From Puffinus mauretanicus (lineage: Eukaryota > Chordata > Aves > Procellariiformes > Procellariidae): DNA of 64,000 nt. The stretch is taken from NCBI GenBank assembly GCA_023333565.1, contig JAJKFH010002438.1:62001-126000 (forward strand), in the 5' to 3' direction. Below, piece after piece: positions 10,588-20,470 of this stretch; the first letter of the stretch is position 1; each line of letters begins with the position of its first letter. Under the pieces are notes generated by a model. The model had not been told where the DNA came from. It did no database searches and worked only from the letters and a program-made list of their open reading frames with translations. Position numbers and translations under genes: made by a program.

Positions 10588-10709
10588 GTTTTTTCTTTCT
10601 TTCCTTTTTTTGGTTTTCTTTTTTCCTTTGGGTTTTTTTTGTTTGGGTTTTTTGTTTCTTTTTTGTTTTTTTTTTTTCATTTCGTAAAAAAAAAAATAAA
10701 AAAAAAAAC
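10588..10709 (+). repeat. T-rich tract followed by an A-rich tract in the 3'UTR
   Basis: About 95 nt of nearly pure T with scattered G and C end at 10682. After TTCG comes an A tract to 10709. In RNA the two could pair as a U/A hairpin. The open frames called on both strands here are products of this low complexity. Confidence 0.85.
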
Positions 10710-10828
10710 AGACTTGAAAGTATTATACAGGGATTGGCATTCTGCCTGGTCACTGGTGACAATAGCAATATGTGTCCAGAGGCACAGAATGTTGGTTTCT
10801 AACAGACTACTTCCAAAACAGTTTGAGA

Positions 10829-10834
10829 AATAAA
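10829..10834 (+). terminator. CELF2: Candidate poly(A) signal AATAAA
   Basis: AATAAA is followed by CTGTCTGATTTTAAGTCTC. If used after splicing of the 9001-10297 intron, it would give a short terminal exon of about 550 nt. The context is moderate. Confidence 0.35.
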
Positions 10835-11872
10835 ACTGTCTGATTTTAAGTCTCTAGAGGTCTGTAATAGTTTTTACATTTTTCAGGCAGTGTAAAGTTT
10901 TTTGATAAGGCCATTTTAGGTGGCTCACTTTCTCATTAAAGTATATATATAGAACCACTTTTTGTAGATTAGTATAAGAAAATATTTACCCTGTTTTAGG
11001 GCAAATGCTACCTACTTGTGTCACCTTTTGCTGAACTGACTCACAGTTAGACAATCCATGGTTTAATGCACATGAAATTACCTATATTTTATACTGTTTC
11101 AATGTACAGAAGAAAGGTTACTGTAAAATGTGTTACGTTGGTGCTTCTGTGAATTAAGTTGTGGTTTCATCATGAGTCTTATGGTCTTAAGTGTTCTATG
11201 TTTATAAAAGACGAGTTTAAAATTGGTTTACTTGAACAACAAGAACAAAAACAAGATTCAAAAAAAAAAAACAAAAAAAAAGTTGTTTGCTTAAAAAAAA
11301 TGAATTTCATGTGAAAAATGAAAAAATATTCCAGAATAAGTTTGTGTTGGCTTGTGACGCATTGATGTCATTTTTTTATTGTGAACAATTTAGATGTGTT
11401 TGTGTTCAGCAAAATGTGATCGGTTTTTCTTTTAAAGAAAAAAAAAAATCAGTGAAACTATAGTGCCAAATTCCAAAGGTACTTTCTTCCTAGAGCTTCA
11501 GTGTGTTTCTTGTGTGAAGTAATTTGATAACATGGGTATTTTATTATGTGTTTTGTATAAATCCCTAATATTTAAAGAAAAAAGAGGTTAAAAAGTTTGT
11601 TAACTTGCTATCCTGTGGTCTTGTTGCCTGAAATTGTTATTGTTTGTTATTTCTCTTTGATGTTTTTTGTAAAACATTGTATAAGTGCCCATGTTTCACT
11701 TTTTTAACCACTCTGCACACATCAATGCTGTGAAAGCAAACCTCACTATGTATTTTCTTCATATTGTATGGAAACCTCTAAGGTGAGAAAGTTTTGAACT
11801 TTTAACCCTTTCCACCCAGAGCTGTCTTGAGTGTTAATACCTTTTATACATTCACCATTTTGCTGTTTATTT

Positions 11873-11908
11873 TTATATATATATCTATATCTATAAATAT
11901 ATATATAC
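11873..11908. repeat. AT-rich microsatellite
   Basis: Imperfect TATA/TATC units within the CELF2 3'UTR. Confidence 0.85.
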
Positions 11909-12130
11909 TTAGTTTTTTGTGGTTTATTTAATACATGGTTGAAATCAGAACAATGCACAGGGCAGATCTGAAGGACAAAAATATTTTACTGCTGTCTAAA
12001 TTTCTTCTGTATCTATAACTAAAATTATTTAAAACCGTAATTAACTTGTGGTTTTCCTTTTTAGATTTTGGGGATTTTGTCTTTTCTTAAAGAGCTTTTA
12101 ATATGCTGCTGGAGTATGCTATTCAGTATT

Positions 12131-12136
12131 AATAAA
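12131..12136 (+). terminator. CELF2: Candidate poly(A) signal AATAAA
   Basis: AATAAA overlaps an A-rich stretch. A second hexamer follows at 12256-12261. Neither has a clearly GU-rich downstream element, so use is uncertain. Confidence 0.25.
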
Positions 12137-12407
12137 ATAAAAGAAAAAGAAAACAATTCTTTAATTATCTATTGTGTGAGCCACTCCCAGACAGGAGTGG
12201 TAAGTCCACCATTTGAAAACCTTGAGGAGAAAAAAAATAATATTTTTGTAATTTAAATAAATGAACTTTTGCTTAAATCAGATGCACTAGATCTTCCTGG
12301 GTGAAAATTCAGTGTGCACTGCAGTTAAACTACTTTTTATGGATAAAGTTTACATACACTGTAATGTTCGGTGTTCTCTGCCATTATTTGTAACGGCAAT
12401 ATATTGG

Positions 12408-12475
12408 CTTACTCCTGCAGACACTCGTATCGAGCGGAGTAACTTTACTCGTACAAGTAGTCCATGGGAATATAT
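12408..12475. repeat. Possible ancient amniote interspersed repeat fragment
   Basis: ACTCCTGCAGACACTCGTAT, then GAGTAACTTTACTCG and CAAGTAGTCCATGGGAA, resemble a repeat widespread in reptile and bird genomes that contains GAGTAACTTTACTCA and GAGTAGTCCCATTG. The recognition is from memory and I cannot name the family. Confidence 0.35.
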
Positions 12476-13022
12476 TTGTGACTGATGTGGGTGTTTGCTG
12501 GAGGAAGCTCTGTGTAAGGAACCAGAAAAGAGATGCTGGTAGCCCTTTTCACTGCCTTGTAAGTCTGATTAGATTGCATTTCTGCCGCACAAGTGGTGAC
12601 CAACAACCAAATTTGGTTTTTTGCTACCGGTATAGAGAATTCATTGCCAATCCAATGCGTGTGAGCAGCAGTACCTGCTACTGATGATAAAGTGCCATAC
12701 ATTCTTCCACTTCCTATTTCTATCCGATTATACTCGAAGCCGCCTAAAATTAAAAACGAAGCCCTATATGAACAACATCAGCTGGTGCACTCTTGTCTCT
12801 CATCCCCAACTTAAATGCTTCTTTATGTAGAGCCCTGGGATGGAAAGGACTAGCCTCTAGTGATGCAAAAAAGTTTCCTTCTTATAGCACATGCACTTAT
12901 AAATAAATGATCTATACTTTTCTCACATGTTTTTACTACTGCTGGGGCCTTCCTACACCCTTTGAGGGCTATTTTGTACTACTTGCAGCAATCTTGCATA
13001 TTCAAAGTATCATCTCACATGC

Positions 13023-13060
13023 GTTATATTATATATATGTACATATATATATATAATATG
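13023..13060. repeat. Palindromic AT microsatellite
   Basis: TA repeats are centred on GTAC at 13039-13042, giving a self-complementary stretch of about 11 bp per arm in the 3'UTR. Confidence 0.8.
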
Positions 13061-14542
13061 AGATCATCATTTGGATTGTTTAGACTGTTTCACTAATTTT
13101 TCTCATTGTACCCACCGTATAAATTTCCGAAGCTTTTTTAGATGCCCTAGTGTGTCCTGCGGGTTTATCAGTCCAGTTAGAGCGGTGATGCCTTTGGTCC
13201 TCAGGCAGTGTAACTCGGTCTCGGGCTGCCCCGAATTACGCTACACGGGACATTGGCTTAGCAGTGGGAGAGGAGGAATGTTTCTGTACTTCCAGGCAAC
13301 TGAGATGGGTCGTTGCTGAGAAAAGTGTCCATCTTGAAATAAAATTTTTCAAAAAATAAATAATTTTTTTCAAAAACTAAATAAAAATCGAGTACAAAAC
13401 CAAAAACTCAAACATACACCTCCTTGGAGACAAATTATCTACCAGTTCTCTTTCAAAATATTGAAAGGAAAAAGCTGCAAGGGTGCAAGGGCCTAATAAG
13501 AGAGGAAGAAAAACAAGGGAAATTGCTTTACAAAATTCTAATCAAAAGACTAGACTAGTTTTTTCAAACAAATTAGCTAATTGCAATGAAATGGCAGTCC
13601 TCAAAGGAGTAACAAGTTCATCTTTCTTTCACCATAGGGGTTACAGTTCCTTGGCTTGTGCTACTCTGGAATCATTTTACTGTTTCTGTTTTTATTATCT
13701 TAAGTGCTAATTAACAAAAGGAAAAAAATATCCTGTAGTTTCATTACCTTTTTGGATAATGTCATACAAAAAAAAAAAAAAACAAACCTATGTATTTGTG
13801 TTTTTTTTGTGCTGTGAGAATTGTTGTTTGTAGATTAATAATACTATCATTTTGTTTAGAATTACAAACTAGTTTTTAAGTATTGTCTGAGAAAAGCCAA
13901 AGTTAATGCAATCTAGTGGAAACTGTAAGACCATTTGAGTATTGTTTCTGTTTTATTGATGCATTTGGATTTTGTTGTTTGATGGAATTTGAGCCAAAAA
14001 AAAAAAAGAACAAAAAAAAAAAGAAAAAAAAAGCAGGCTTTCCTATTTCTACAACTTGATTGTACTTATGCATTTTGTACCAGTGGAACTTTTTATACTG
14101 GAGATTAAAAAACAAATGGAAATTTTTGTGGCTTACTCTCGTGGGCCCCCTCGATCATGACTGATTTTCAAGTTTGATTTCTGGACGGTAGAAGGAGAGT
14201 TGGTTTTGTTTAGAGAATTCAAAACTTTGGCTTGATTTCTTTTTTTCCCTTTGCTTATATTTAGTGTTTAGAATTTTGTCTTAACAAAAGCGGTAAGTTT
14301 CACTTTTTATTCTGTATCGTGCAGTTACACAATAAGGTAATTAGAATTAGGAGTACTCGGTCACTTTGCGTGGATAAATGTATTAGTTAAAACGTTAGGG
14401 GTTTGCTTTTTTGCTGTTTAGATCAGAGTTTTTTCTGATTCTTCTGTCCTCATTGTGAACATAACCGTGTAGTTGAAACAGTCAGACTTATTTTTGTAAC
14501 GTATGTTATTGTGTGATGCAGTTTTTTGCTTCTGTCTCCAAT

Positions 14543-14548
14543 ATTAAA
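14543..14548 (+). terminator. CELF2: Poly(A) signal ATTAAA with strong GU-rich downstream element
   Basis: ATTAAA is preceded by UGUA-type motifs (TTTTTGTAACGTATGTTATT). It is followed by TTTGTGTGTTGTATTGTTGG at 14576-14595 and more GT-rich sequence to about 14614. This is the best-formed poly(A) site in the UTR, with cleavage expected near 14560-14575. The downstream UGU-rich tract is also the sort of sequence CELF proteins bind, which would allow autoregulation. Confidence 0.6.
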
Positions 14549-14685
14549 CCATTTTCCTAATACTTGTCTCTCTACTTTGTGTGTTGTATTGTTGGTGGTC
14601 ATTCTGTGTTGGTAATACATCTACACACCTCACTGTTTCACGTGCCTGTTTTTTTTTTCTCTATTTGTTGGTTGTGTACAAAAGA

Positions 14686-14720
14686 TACAGTCGATTCCAC
14701 CTAAGTGAATATCTGATTGG
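14686..14720 (+). mobile_element. Single terminal inverted repeat of a TA-flanked DNA transposon-like element
   Basis: TA, then CAGTCGATTCC and TAAGTGAATATCTGATTG, closely match the reverse complement of the right end of the hairpin element at 16890-16969. The TA flank and CAGTCG start resemble pogo/Tigger or mariner-type ends. It could be a partial copy of the same MITE, or the left end of one element spanning to 16967. Confidence 0.5.
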
Positions 14721-16072
14721 GGGGCAAAAGAGGATTTGTACATTTTAGACATGTTACGGTTTCTTTGATTTTTATTTTTTTTCTCTCTTCCTCCCCCTAG
14801 TCATGCCTTATCACTTGGATAATCTATCTGAGCAGGAAGCGTTTTAAATGAGTTTCCTGCAAAGTCATATTGAAGGTAGCTTTCGTTAGCCTTCTAACCG
14901 CAAAAGCTTCTGCACACAAACACACAGAAGCCACCTGAAAAGATTTTTTTTTTTTTGCTGTGACATTTCAGGCAGTCTGGAAAATGCGGATTATGGAGAT
15001 CAATTCTTCCTAGTCGTTAAAAAAAAAATATAATAATACTCTGCCGCTACTTCGCAGAAGCATATGAAACATTCAAGAAAAGGAGGATATAGCCTTGGGA
15101 TTTCTTCCAAACTGCACAGCAATCTGATGGCATATGGTGTTAGTCAAACTCTCCTTAGAAACTAATCACGTCCTAACTAGGGCTGTGAGAGCCTGCAAAA
15201 GCCTACCAGGTGATCGAGCTTGTTATGTGCAGTTATACATATAATAATTAATAAAATAAAATAAAATCCGAGTGAGCACAGGAAGACTTTCTATTAAAGC
15301 CAGTGGAATTTAAGGGGAAAAAAAAAAAAAAAAAGAGAAATGATGGGAAAAAGATCCCCTGTTGTTCAAATGGGTGATATTTTTGCTGTGGGCTTACAAA
15401 GCGGATCATTCTCAGCATTGGCTAATAGTATTACACAAATCTCAAAAGGGACAAAAGAAATACCATAGCACTTTTTTTCTCATTTTTTACAGTTGGCTTT
15501 TAGCTTTTTTTATTCTTTCATTTCCTGTAATTTTTTCCTCCTCACAAGAATCTCTCTGCTCTCCCCCAACCGGTGTCTCCCATGATGAAATAAAAGCTGC
15601 AAAAGAAAAATCTATGTTGTTCTGGTTTACAAAAAGTCTCTCTTCTCTCCTCTGTTTGATCACAGATACAAACCTTACAATTTGGAGAGGGGGGGGAAAA
15701 AAACAAAACCAACCAAACCAAACCAAACCCAAGGAGGAGAGAGAAGCACTGGCGAGTGCTCTCTGGAATTCAAGCCATACGCCCCCGTCCCTTTCCTTCG
15801 TCCCACTTTCTGTGATGCTCAGGAATCGAAGACCACTTAAAAGTGCTCTTATGAGACCCAAACGACACTCCTCCCTCTTGTCTCCTCTCCCCCGGTCTTT
15901 CTGGCACTCTGGCTTCGGCTCACACACAAACCCCCCCCCCAAGTAACGTCTCGCGAGGCCACGGCGCGCTGGGGGTTTCCGCGTGGTGTCAGCAGCGACG
16001 TTGGCTCCTGCCTTTGGAAGAGTTTTGACGTTTTCTGGTGGCTCATGAGTTGGCCTGGTTGTTATTGCTCAA

Positions 16073-16098
16073 TTTTTTTTTTTTTTTTTTTTTTTTTT
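16073..16098. repeat. T26 homopolymer
   Basis: An uninterrupted run of 26 T, followed by further T-rich sequence. Confidence 0.95.
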
Positions 16099-16889
16099 GC
16101 TTTTTTTGCTTTTTTCACTTTTCCATTTCCATGAAAGGCAAATAAGCGATGAGTCTGGAGGCCCAAACAAGCTCAAATGTCGTCTTGCAGGGTCTGTTGT
16201 CCGAGGTCAGGGGTCCAAGCAACTCTAAGGTTAAAACCAGAGAAGCCTGTAGTGGACAGCCCAGGCAGGAAGGCAGAAACCGATGGTCAGACTATATCCT
16301 GGGTCTTTTGCACCTCTAGAGTTTATCATCCCGATTCGGATAATTTTGACACCAGTGGATTCAGTTGAGTAAGTCTTGACTTGCATGAATGATAAATCAG
16401 AATTGGTCTCTGGGTTTTTTAGGTTGCTGTGAACGTTTTCTTTTTTTCCCCTCTTTTTTTTTTTCCTCGAAAACTTGGTCTTAGGAAAGAAACTAGAGCT
16501 TTGTGAAGGGTCTTTTCTTCCAAAAATACAACTGAAAAAAAAGACTTATACTGCAGTTGGGTTTCTTTTAAATACTCAGGGCTGAAAGATACAGGTTTTT
16601 GCTTTCTTTTTTTTTTTTTTTTTTATTTCAACAATGGGGAAAAATGAGTTCCTTCAAGCAACGCAGCTGAACAGTTTGTCCTGCTTAAATGCATGCTTTT
16701 AATTTCAATTATGTAAGGCACCTTGCAGTGTTAGCAAAATGTCTCTTTGTTAGCTATATGTGTATCGCCATGGGAAATTACCAAACTGTCACAAGACTTG
16801 CTGATTAAAGAATAGCCTGCCAGAGTGTGTGTGCCTTTGCCCAGTGTGACTCTTAGGTATTAGGCTAAGGAAAACAGTTTAACAAAATG

Positions 16890-16969
16890 TAGTGTGAATC
16901 ATTCCTGATAAGTGAATAAAGCATTGTGACCAAGCAATCAGATTATTCACTTATCAGGAATCGACTGTA
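16890..16969. mobile_element. Palindromic MITE-like element (19-bp perfect stem)
   Basis: Arms ATTCCTGATAAGTGAATAA (16901-16919) and its exact reverse complement (16943-16961) flank a 23-nt loop, which itself contains ATTG and CAAT that can pair. The unit is bounded by TA at both ends (16890-16891 and 16968-16969), and the right end reads TACAGTCGATTCC on the minus strand. This is the form of a short nonautonomous TA-target DNA transposon. The left arm supplies an AATAAA hexamer (16915-16920). Confidence 0.6.
16915..16920 (+). terminator. AATAAA hexamer within the palindromic element
   Basis: It sits at the base of the loop of the 19-bp hairpin. Downstream sequence is not markedly GU-rich and the hexamer would be partly buried in a stem, so use is doubtful. 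Confidence 0.2.
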
Positions 16970-17236
16970 CTGATAGTTTGCCTGATTGTTTTTGTTCCTC
17001 ATCTCTGTTGTAGTTTCACTACTTTGCTGTGTTCTGTTTTTTCTCTCATGCTCTTAGCAAAATCACTGGGAATATCCCTTCGTGTGATCATGAAACATGC
17101 TACTGAGTAACAAATAAAAAAAAAAATTTTTAAAATATAAAAATGATATCTTAACAAAATCTATGCACTTGCTATCAGGAACACAATACTGGATGTGTCT
17201 TATATATATTGAACTATAATAGTATTCGATTTCTTA

Positions 17237-17242
17237 AATAAA
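17237..17242 (+). terminator. CELF2: Distal candidate poly(A) signal AATAAA
   Basis: TTAAATAAAGC is followed by GGATTCTGTTGTCTGT, a reasonable GU-rich downstream element. No further well-formed site tied to CELF2 is seen beyond it. Confidence 0.4.
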
Positions 17243-17275
17243 GCTTAAGAAAGGATTCTGTTGTCTGTAAAATTT

Positions 17276-19920
17276 TATGAGCATTAAATGGAAAAAAAAA
17301 CCACGTGTTTCTAGGGTTGGGCACTTTTTGTTATATGAAATCTTACTGGGTACACGGTCTTTAACCATGCCCAGGCAAATGTTATATAATTCGCTTGATA
17401 TTTCATTAATAACGGAGACCTTGAAAATTAGGCTTACTGAAGTGTGTGGGGAGAAAAAGTCTTACCATTCAGTGACTCGCAGCAAAAGATACTAAAATGA
17501 AGAAATTTCTATCTTCTTCTGTATCGCAAAAGCGAACGTGCCTGGTTTTGCACTAAAACTAAGAAATAGCTAAAATATGTGAATCAGAAAATGTAATTAA
17601 ACAATGCTATATTTCTTCCACAAACAGTACTATACTTCTTTTTGGTATGTGACTTTTTTTCCTCCTGGTTCTAGATAAGCTTAGAATAAAAAATGAAACC
17701 CCATATGCTCAAAATCACAGATTCAACACTCGAGGTCAAAGCATCTTTTAGCAGAAGATGTGTGGCTTACTGTACGTTTCTTCTATCTGAGCCTTCTCTT
17801 AGGAAAACATTTTCACATCAAAACCCATGAATTAAATGGGAGTTCAATAGCTAAAACTGCTGAGTACACTGAAAAATTTATTCCTTCGATGGCTGTACGT
17901 TTGCCACAAAACTGTAGGTTTCGAACAATCAGAATTTTATGGAAATACCCATACTACTTGTATTTAGCAAACTTTCAATAATGTCAGCCTTTGGCAGAAG
18001 GATCCAGGAGAGTGGTGGGGGTTGCTTTCTTTTTTTTTCTTTTGAACTGCATTACTGCCTCACTTTTCATATGCCATTATATTATCTGAAAACAAAAAAA
18101 AAATTAAATTGTGAAAAAAAATCTATCCGCTGCTTGTATCGTTCTCCTCTATTCATACGTATTTAGCAAACGTGACCGAGCTCATCCAGCAGCCGGGTTT
18201 GTCGGACTGACAAGCCCGACCGACGGCTCCCCCAGAGAGGCCGTGGAGGGGATGGACCTTGGTGGGCAGCAGGATGGTCCTGTCCATCCCGCATCTGCAC
18301 AGAGCTCAGGTGGGGACCCAGCCCTGATTTTCAGGGGCTGCTGATGTAACGCAAATATTAAGTAATAGCGACCATTAGCTCATATTTGTATTCCCTCTGA
18401 TTTTCCTCATTAGCAGACTTTCTTTTTTTCCATTAAAGGGAGCTGGAAAGTTGCAGTCATTTTTCTGAATCATTCGCCCCTGTTGATAACCTAATTGTTT
18501 TACATGAATGCTAATATTTCCCTCTCACACATTTATATCTATCAGCTAAATCAGCAGTAAAGTAAACTCTTCTGGGATACATTCCTATATCAATTAGCAA
18601 GGATTTATGCTCCAAAGCACCATTAACATTAATGGGAGTGTGCTCTTTAGCATAAACAATTGGCAATAGGTCTGGTGGACTTCATTTCATAAACAAAGAA
18701 GCATTTGAATCTTAGAGAGTGGTTTCCTGAAGATGGTACTTCAGGGAGCGATGTCCCAGCCTCCCCGGGCTGCTCTGGGGCCGTCTCGCTCACAGGACGT
18801 GCATAAATTGTTGAGTTCCCAGCAAAAGGAGACGGCATCGGTTTGGAAATTGGGCTAACTTCTGGTACAAAGTTTTGCTGGTGTTTTCCCTTCTGAAAAA
18901 CCTACCGGAGAACACACCGGGCAAAATTTTCAGGATTATCTCGCGTCCCTCCGACCAATGGCTTGAAAATTTTACTCTTGGCTTACCCGCATTGCGTGGT
19001 GCCACAGGGCGGAGAGCACAGAGGTGTTGGAGGGAGGGGTTTTGGAAAGAGGCAGAAGACCGGAGGTGAAGTCCTGTGGGAATGTAAATAGTGGGTTTAC
19101 AGCTCCCTGACCTGTAGGTTTCACAGCTCCATGCCTCTGAGCAGCGAGTTAGAGGGGAGCGGTAAATCCCCAAGTCTCGCCTTTCGCGTGTAGGACAACA
19201 TAGCTTCCCCCTCACCCCATGCTTGACCAACTCAAAAAATGTGTAACCAAAAGGTTTCAGTCTTCATTCGAAGCCGCTGGGAGTTGGGTTCAAAGTCCAC
19301 CGCTTCCCAGAGGCGCACGATCTGCTGAATCCCTGCCCGTGCTTCTGCAGCTGTTTTCTCTGTTGGTTCTGGCTCTGCTCAGTTCTGCTGCATTAAAGAG
19401 CCTCTGGTATCTACCACTTCCCCCCAAAGGCACTCACAAGCAGGTCTCGAGTTGCTTTTCATCCCGGTTTTTTCCATGAAATAAATATCTCATGCTCTGG
19501 AAGCATCTACATACAATAGTGGTTTTTTTGCTCCCTGAATAATTTTTGTGGTTTATTTCCACAACTTTTTTTTTTTTTTTTTATCCTGACATCCTTTCTA
19601 AATTTGGGGTACCAGAGCCGGATGCATTATTTCGACATCAAGTCTAGTGATGCAACGTACAGAAATCAAAAATTTGGTCCCTACTTTACTCCTCTGAATT
19701 ACATAGTCAGGGATTGCGTCAGTCCTTGCAAAGAATAACATGCAAAAGCCACAAAACACGGTATTGGCAGAATTATTTTGGGTTGCTTCTTTAGCATGCC
19801 CAAATCCCTCTCAGATGTGTTGTGCTCCAGGTTCCTGCGTGTGTGGTCTGCTTGCCTGTTCTTAGACTTGAAAGCTTGCTTACAACCGTACTAAGAGCAC
19901 TTTCATGTAACTCCTAGTCT
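17276..19920. other. Intergenic DNA downstream of CELF2, no gene seen
   Basis: AT-rich sequence contains a GC-rich islet at about 18168-18345. That is followed by an AT-rich, TAAT/ATTA-containing stretch (18346-18670) of the look common in conserved noncoding elements. No splice-bounded open frame is supported. The 146-codon minus-strand frame at 18790-19230 has no recognisable domain. Confidence 0.6.
18168..18345. other. GC-rich islet with two inverted repeats
   Basis: GGGTTTGTC and GACAAGCCC (18195-18217; one G-T type mismatch) form a tight hairpin with a 5-nt loop. GGGATGGAC (18249-18257) and GTCCATCCC (18282-18290) form a second, wider one. Base composition differs sharply from the flanks. 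Confidence 0.6.
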
Positions 19921-19924
19921 TCTT

Positions 19925-20470
19925 CATTATTTTCCAATGTTATCAGCAGTTTTAATATTTACTTCCAAGTCATTAGTGAAAATATTCAATAACATTCAGA
20001 CCTATTACTGATCCTTGCAGAACTCCTCTAAAAAAATACTCTCCTACAGTGATTTCCCTTTGACAGCTTCTTTGTTGACATGACAGCCGGTTCTTAATCC
20101 ATTTTATGTGCCTTGTATTGATAGGGTAGAATGCTAATTTTTTAATCGGGATCTGCTGCGCTGTCAAACATACAAAAGTCAGAGGATATTCCGTCTTTGC
20201 AATTACTTTTATCAGCCAAAACCTACAATCACATCAAAGAATAAAACCAAGTTTGACAACCTTTCCTCCCTAAAAAGCGTCTCGATTGGCATTAATTGTT
20301 TACTACTTCTTTAATGTCTTCTACCCCTTTATACCCATTTTCAGTATTTCCATTATTTTGCCAAAGTAATGTCAAACTAGCCTACCGTGAGCTGGGTCAT
20401 CCTGCTTGTCTTTTACGACGGCACGTTCCCCATTGTCCGGGACGCTGCCGGTGTTCTTAAAGAGTCCTAA
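19925..20470 (-). mobile_element. Ancient CR1/L3-like LINE fragment (reverse transcriptase remnant)
   Basis: The minus strand at 19973-20167 reads HIKWIKNRLSCQQR and then GVLQGSVIGLNVIEYF. This resembles the CR1-clade WVKNWL...QRV block and the GVPQGSVLGPLLFNIF motif of reverse transcriptase. On the plus strand, GATCCTTGCAGAACTCC and GGTTCTTAATCCATTTTATG correspond to the same region of old CR1 copies. It is far more diverged than the CR1 at 40.5 kb and carries stops and frameshifts. Confidence 0.6.

Larger units (their letters stand above)
8957..14575 (+). other. CELF2: CELF2 3'UTR, proximal to middle part (about 5.6 kb)
   Basis: This is non-coding, AT-rich and T-rich sequence after the CELF2 stop, with no interspersed young repeats. 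It contains poly(A) signals at 9307, 10829, 12131, 12256 and 14543, UGU-rich stretches suited to CELF binding, a CA repeat (9239-9258), AT repeats (11873-11908, 13023-13060), and long T and A runs. The length fits the known long 3'UTR of vertebrate CELF2. The end near 14.57 kb is inferred from the ATTAAA at 14543 and its GU-rich downstream element. Open frames here (for example 10555-10833) are low-complexity artefacts. Confidence 0.7.
14801..17275 (+). other. CELF2: Candidate distal alternative terminal exon of CELF2 (non-coding)
   Basis: A very strong acceptor ends at 14800: a T-rich then C-rich tract of about 35 nt ending in CCCCCTAG. The tract that follows has no supported coding frame and contains AATAAA at 16915 and 17237. 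The second is followed by GATTCTGTTGTCTGTAAAA, a plausible end of the longest transcript. Within the tract are T runs (16073-16098 and about 16607-16624), a CG-containing patch near 15945-16010 and the palindromic element at 16890-16969. It could instead be intergenic DNA. RNA evidence would decide. Confidence 0.4.

Noticed and set aside
15362..15946. 194-codon open frame on the plus strand
   Set aside because: Low-complexity sequence (NQPNQTKPK from an AACCA-type repeat) with an overlapping 151-codon minus frame. Not coding.
16901..16961. Possible microRNA precursor in the 19-bp hairpin
   Set aside because: The stem is perfect but short, and the TA borders plus the matching end at 14686 point to a transposon-derived palindrome.
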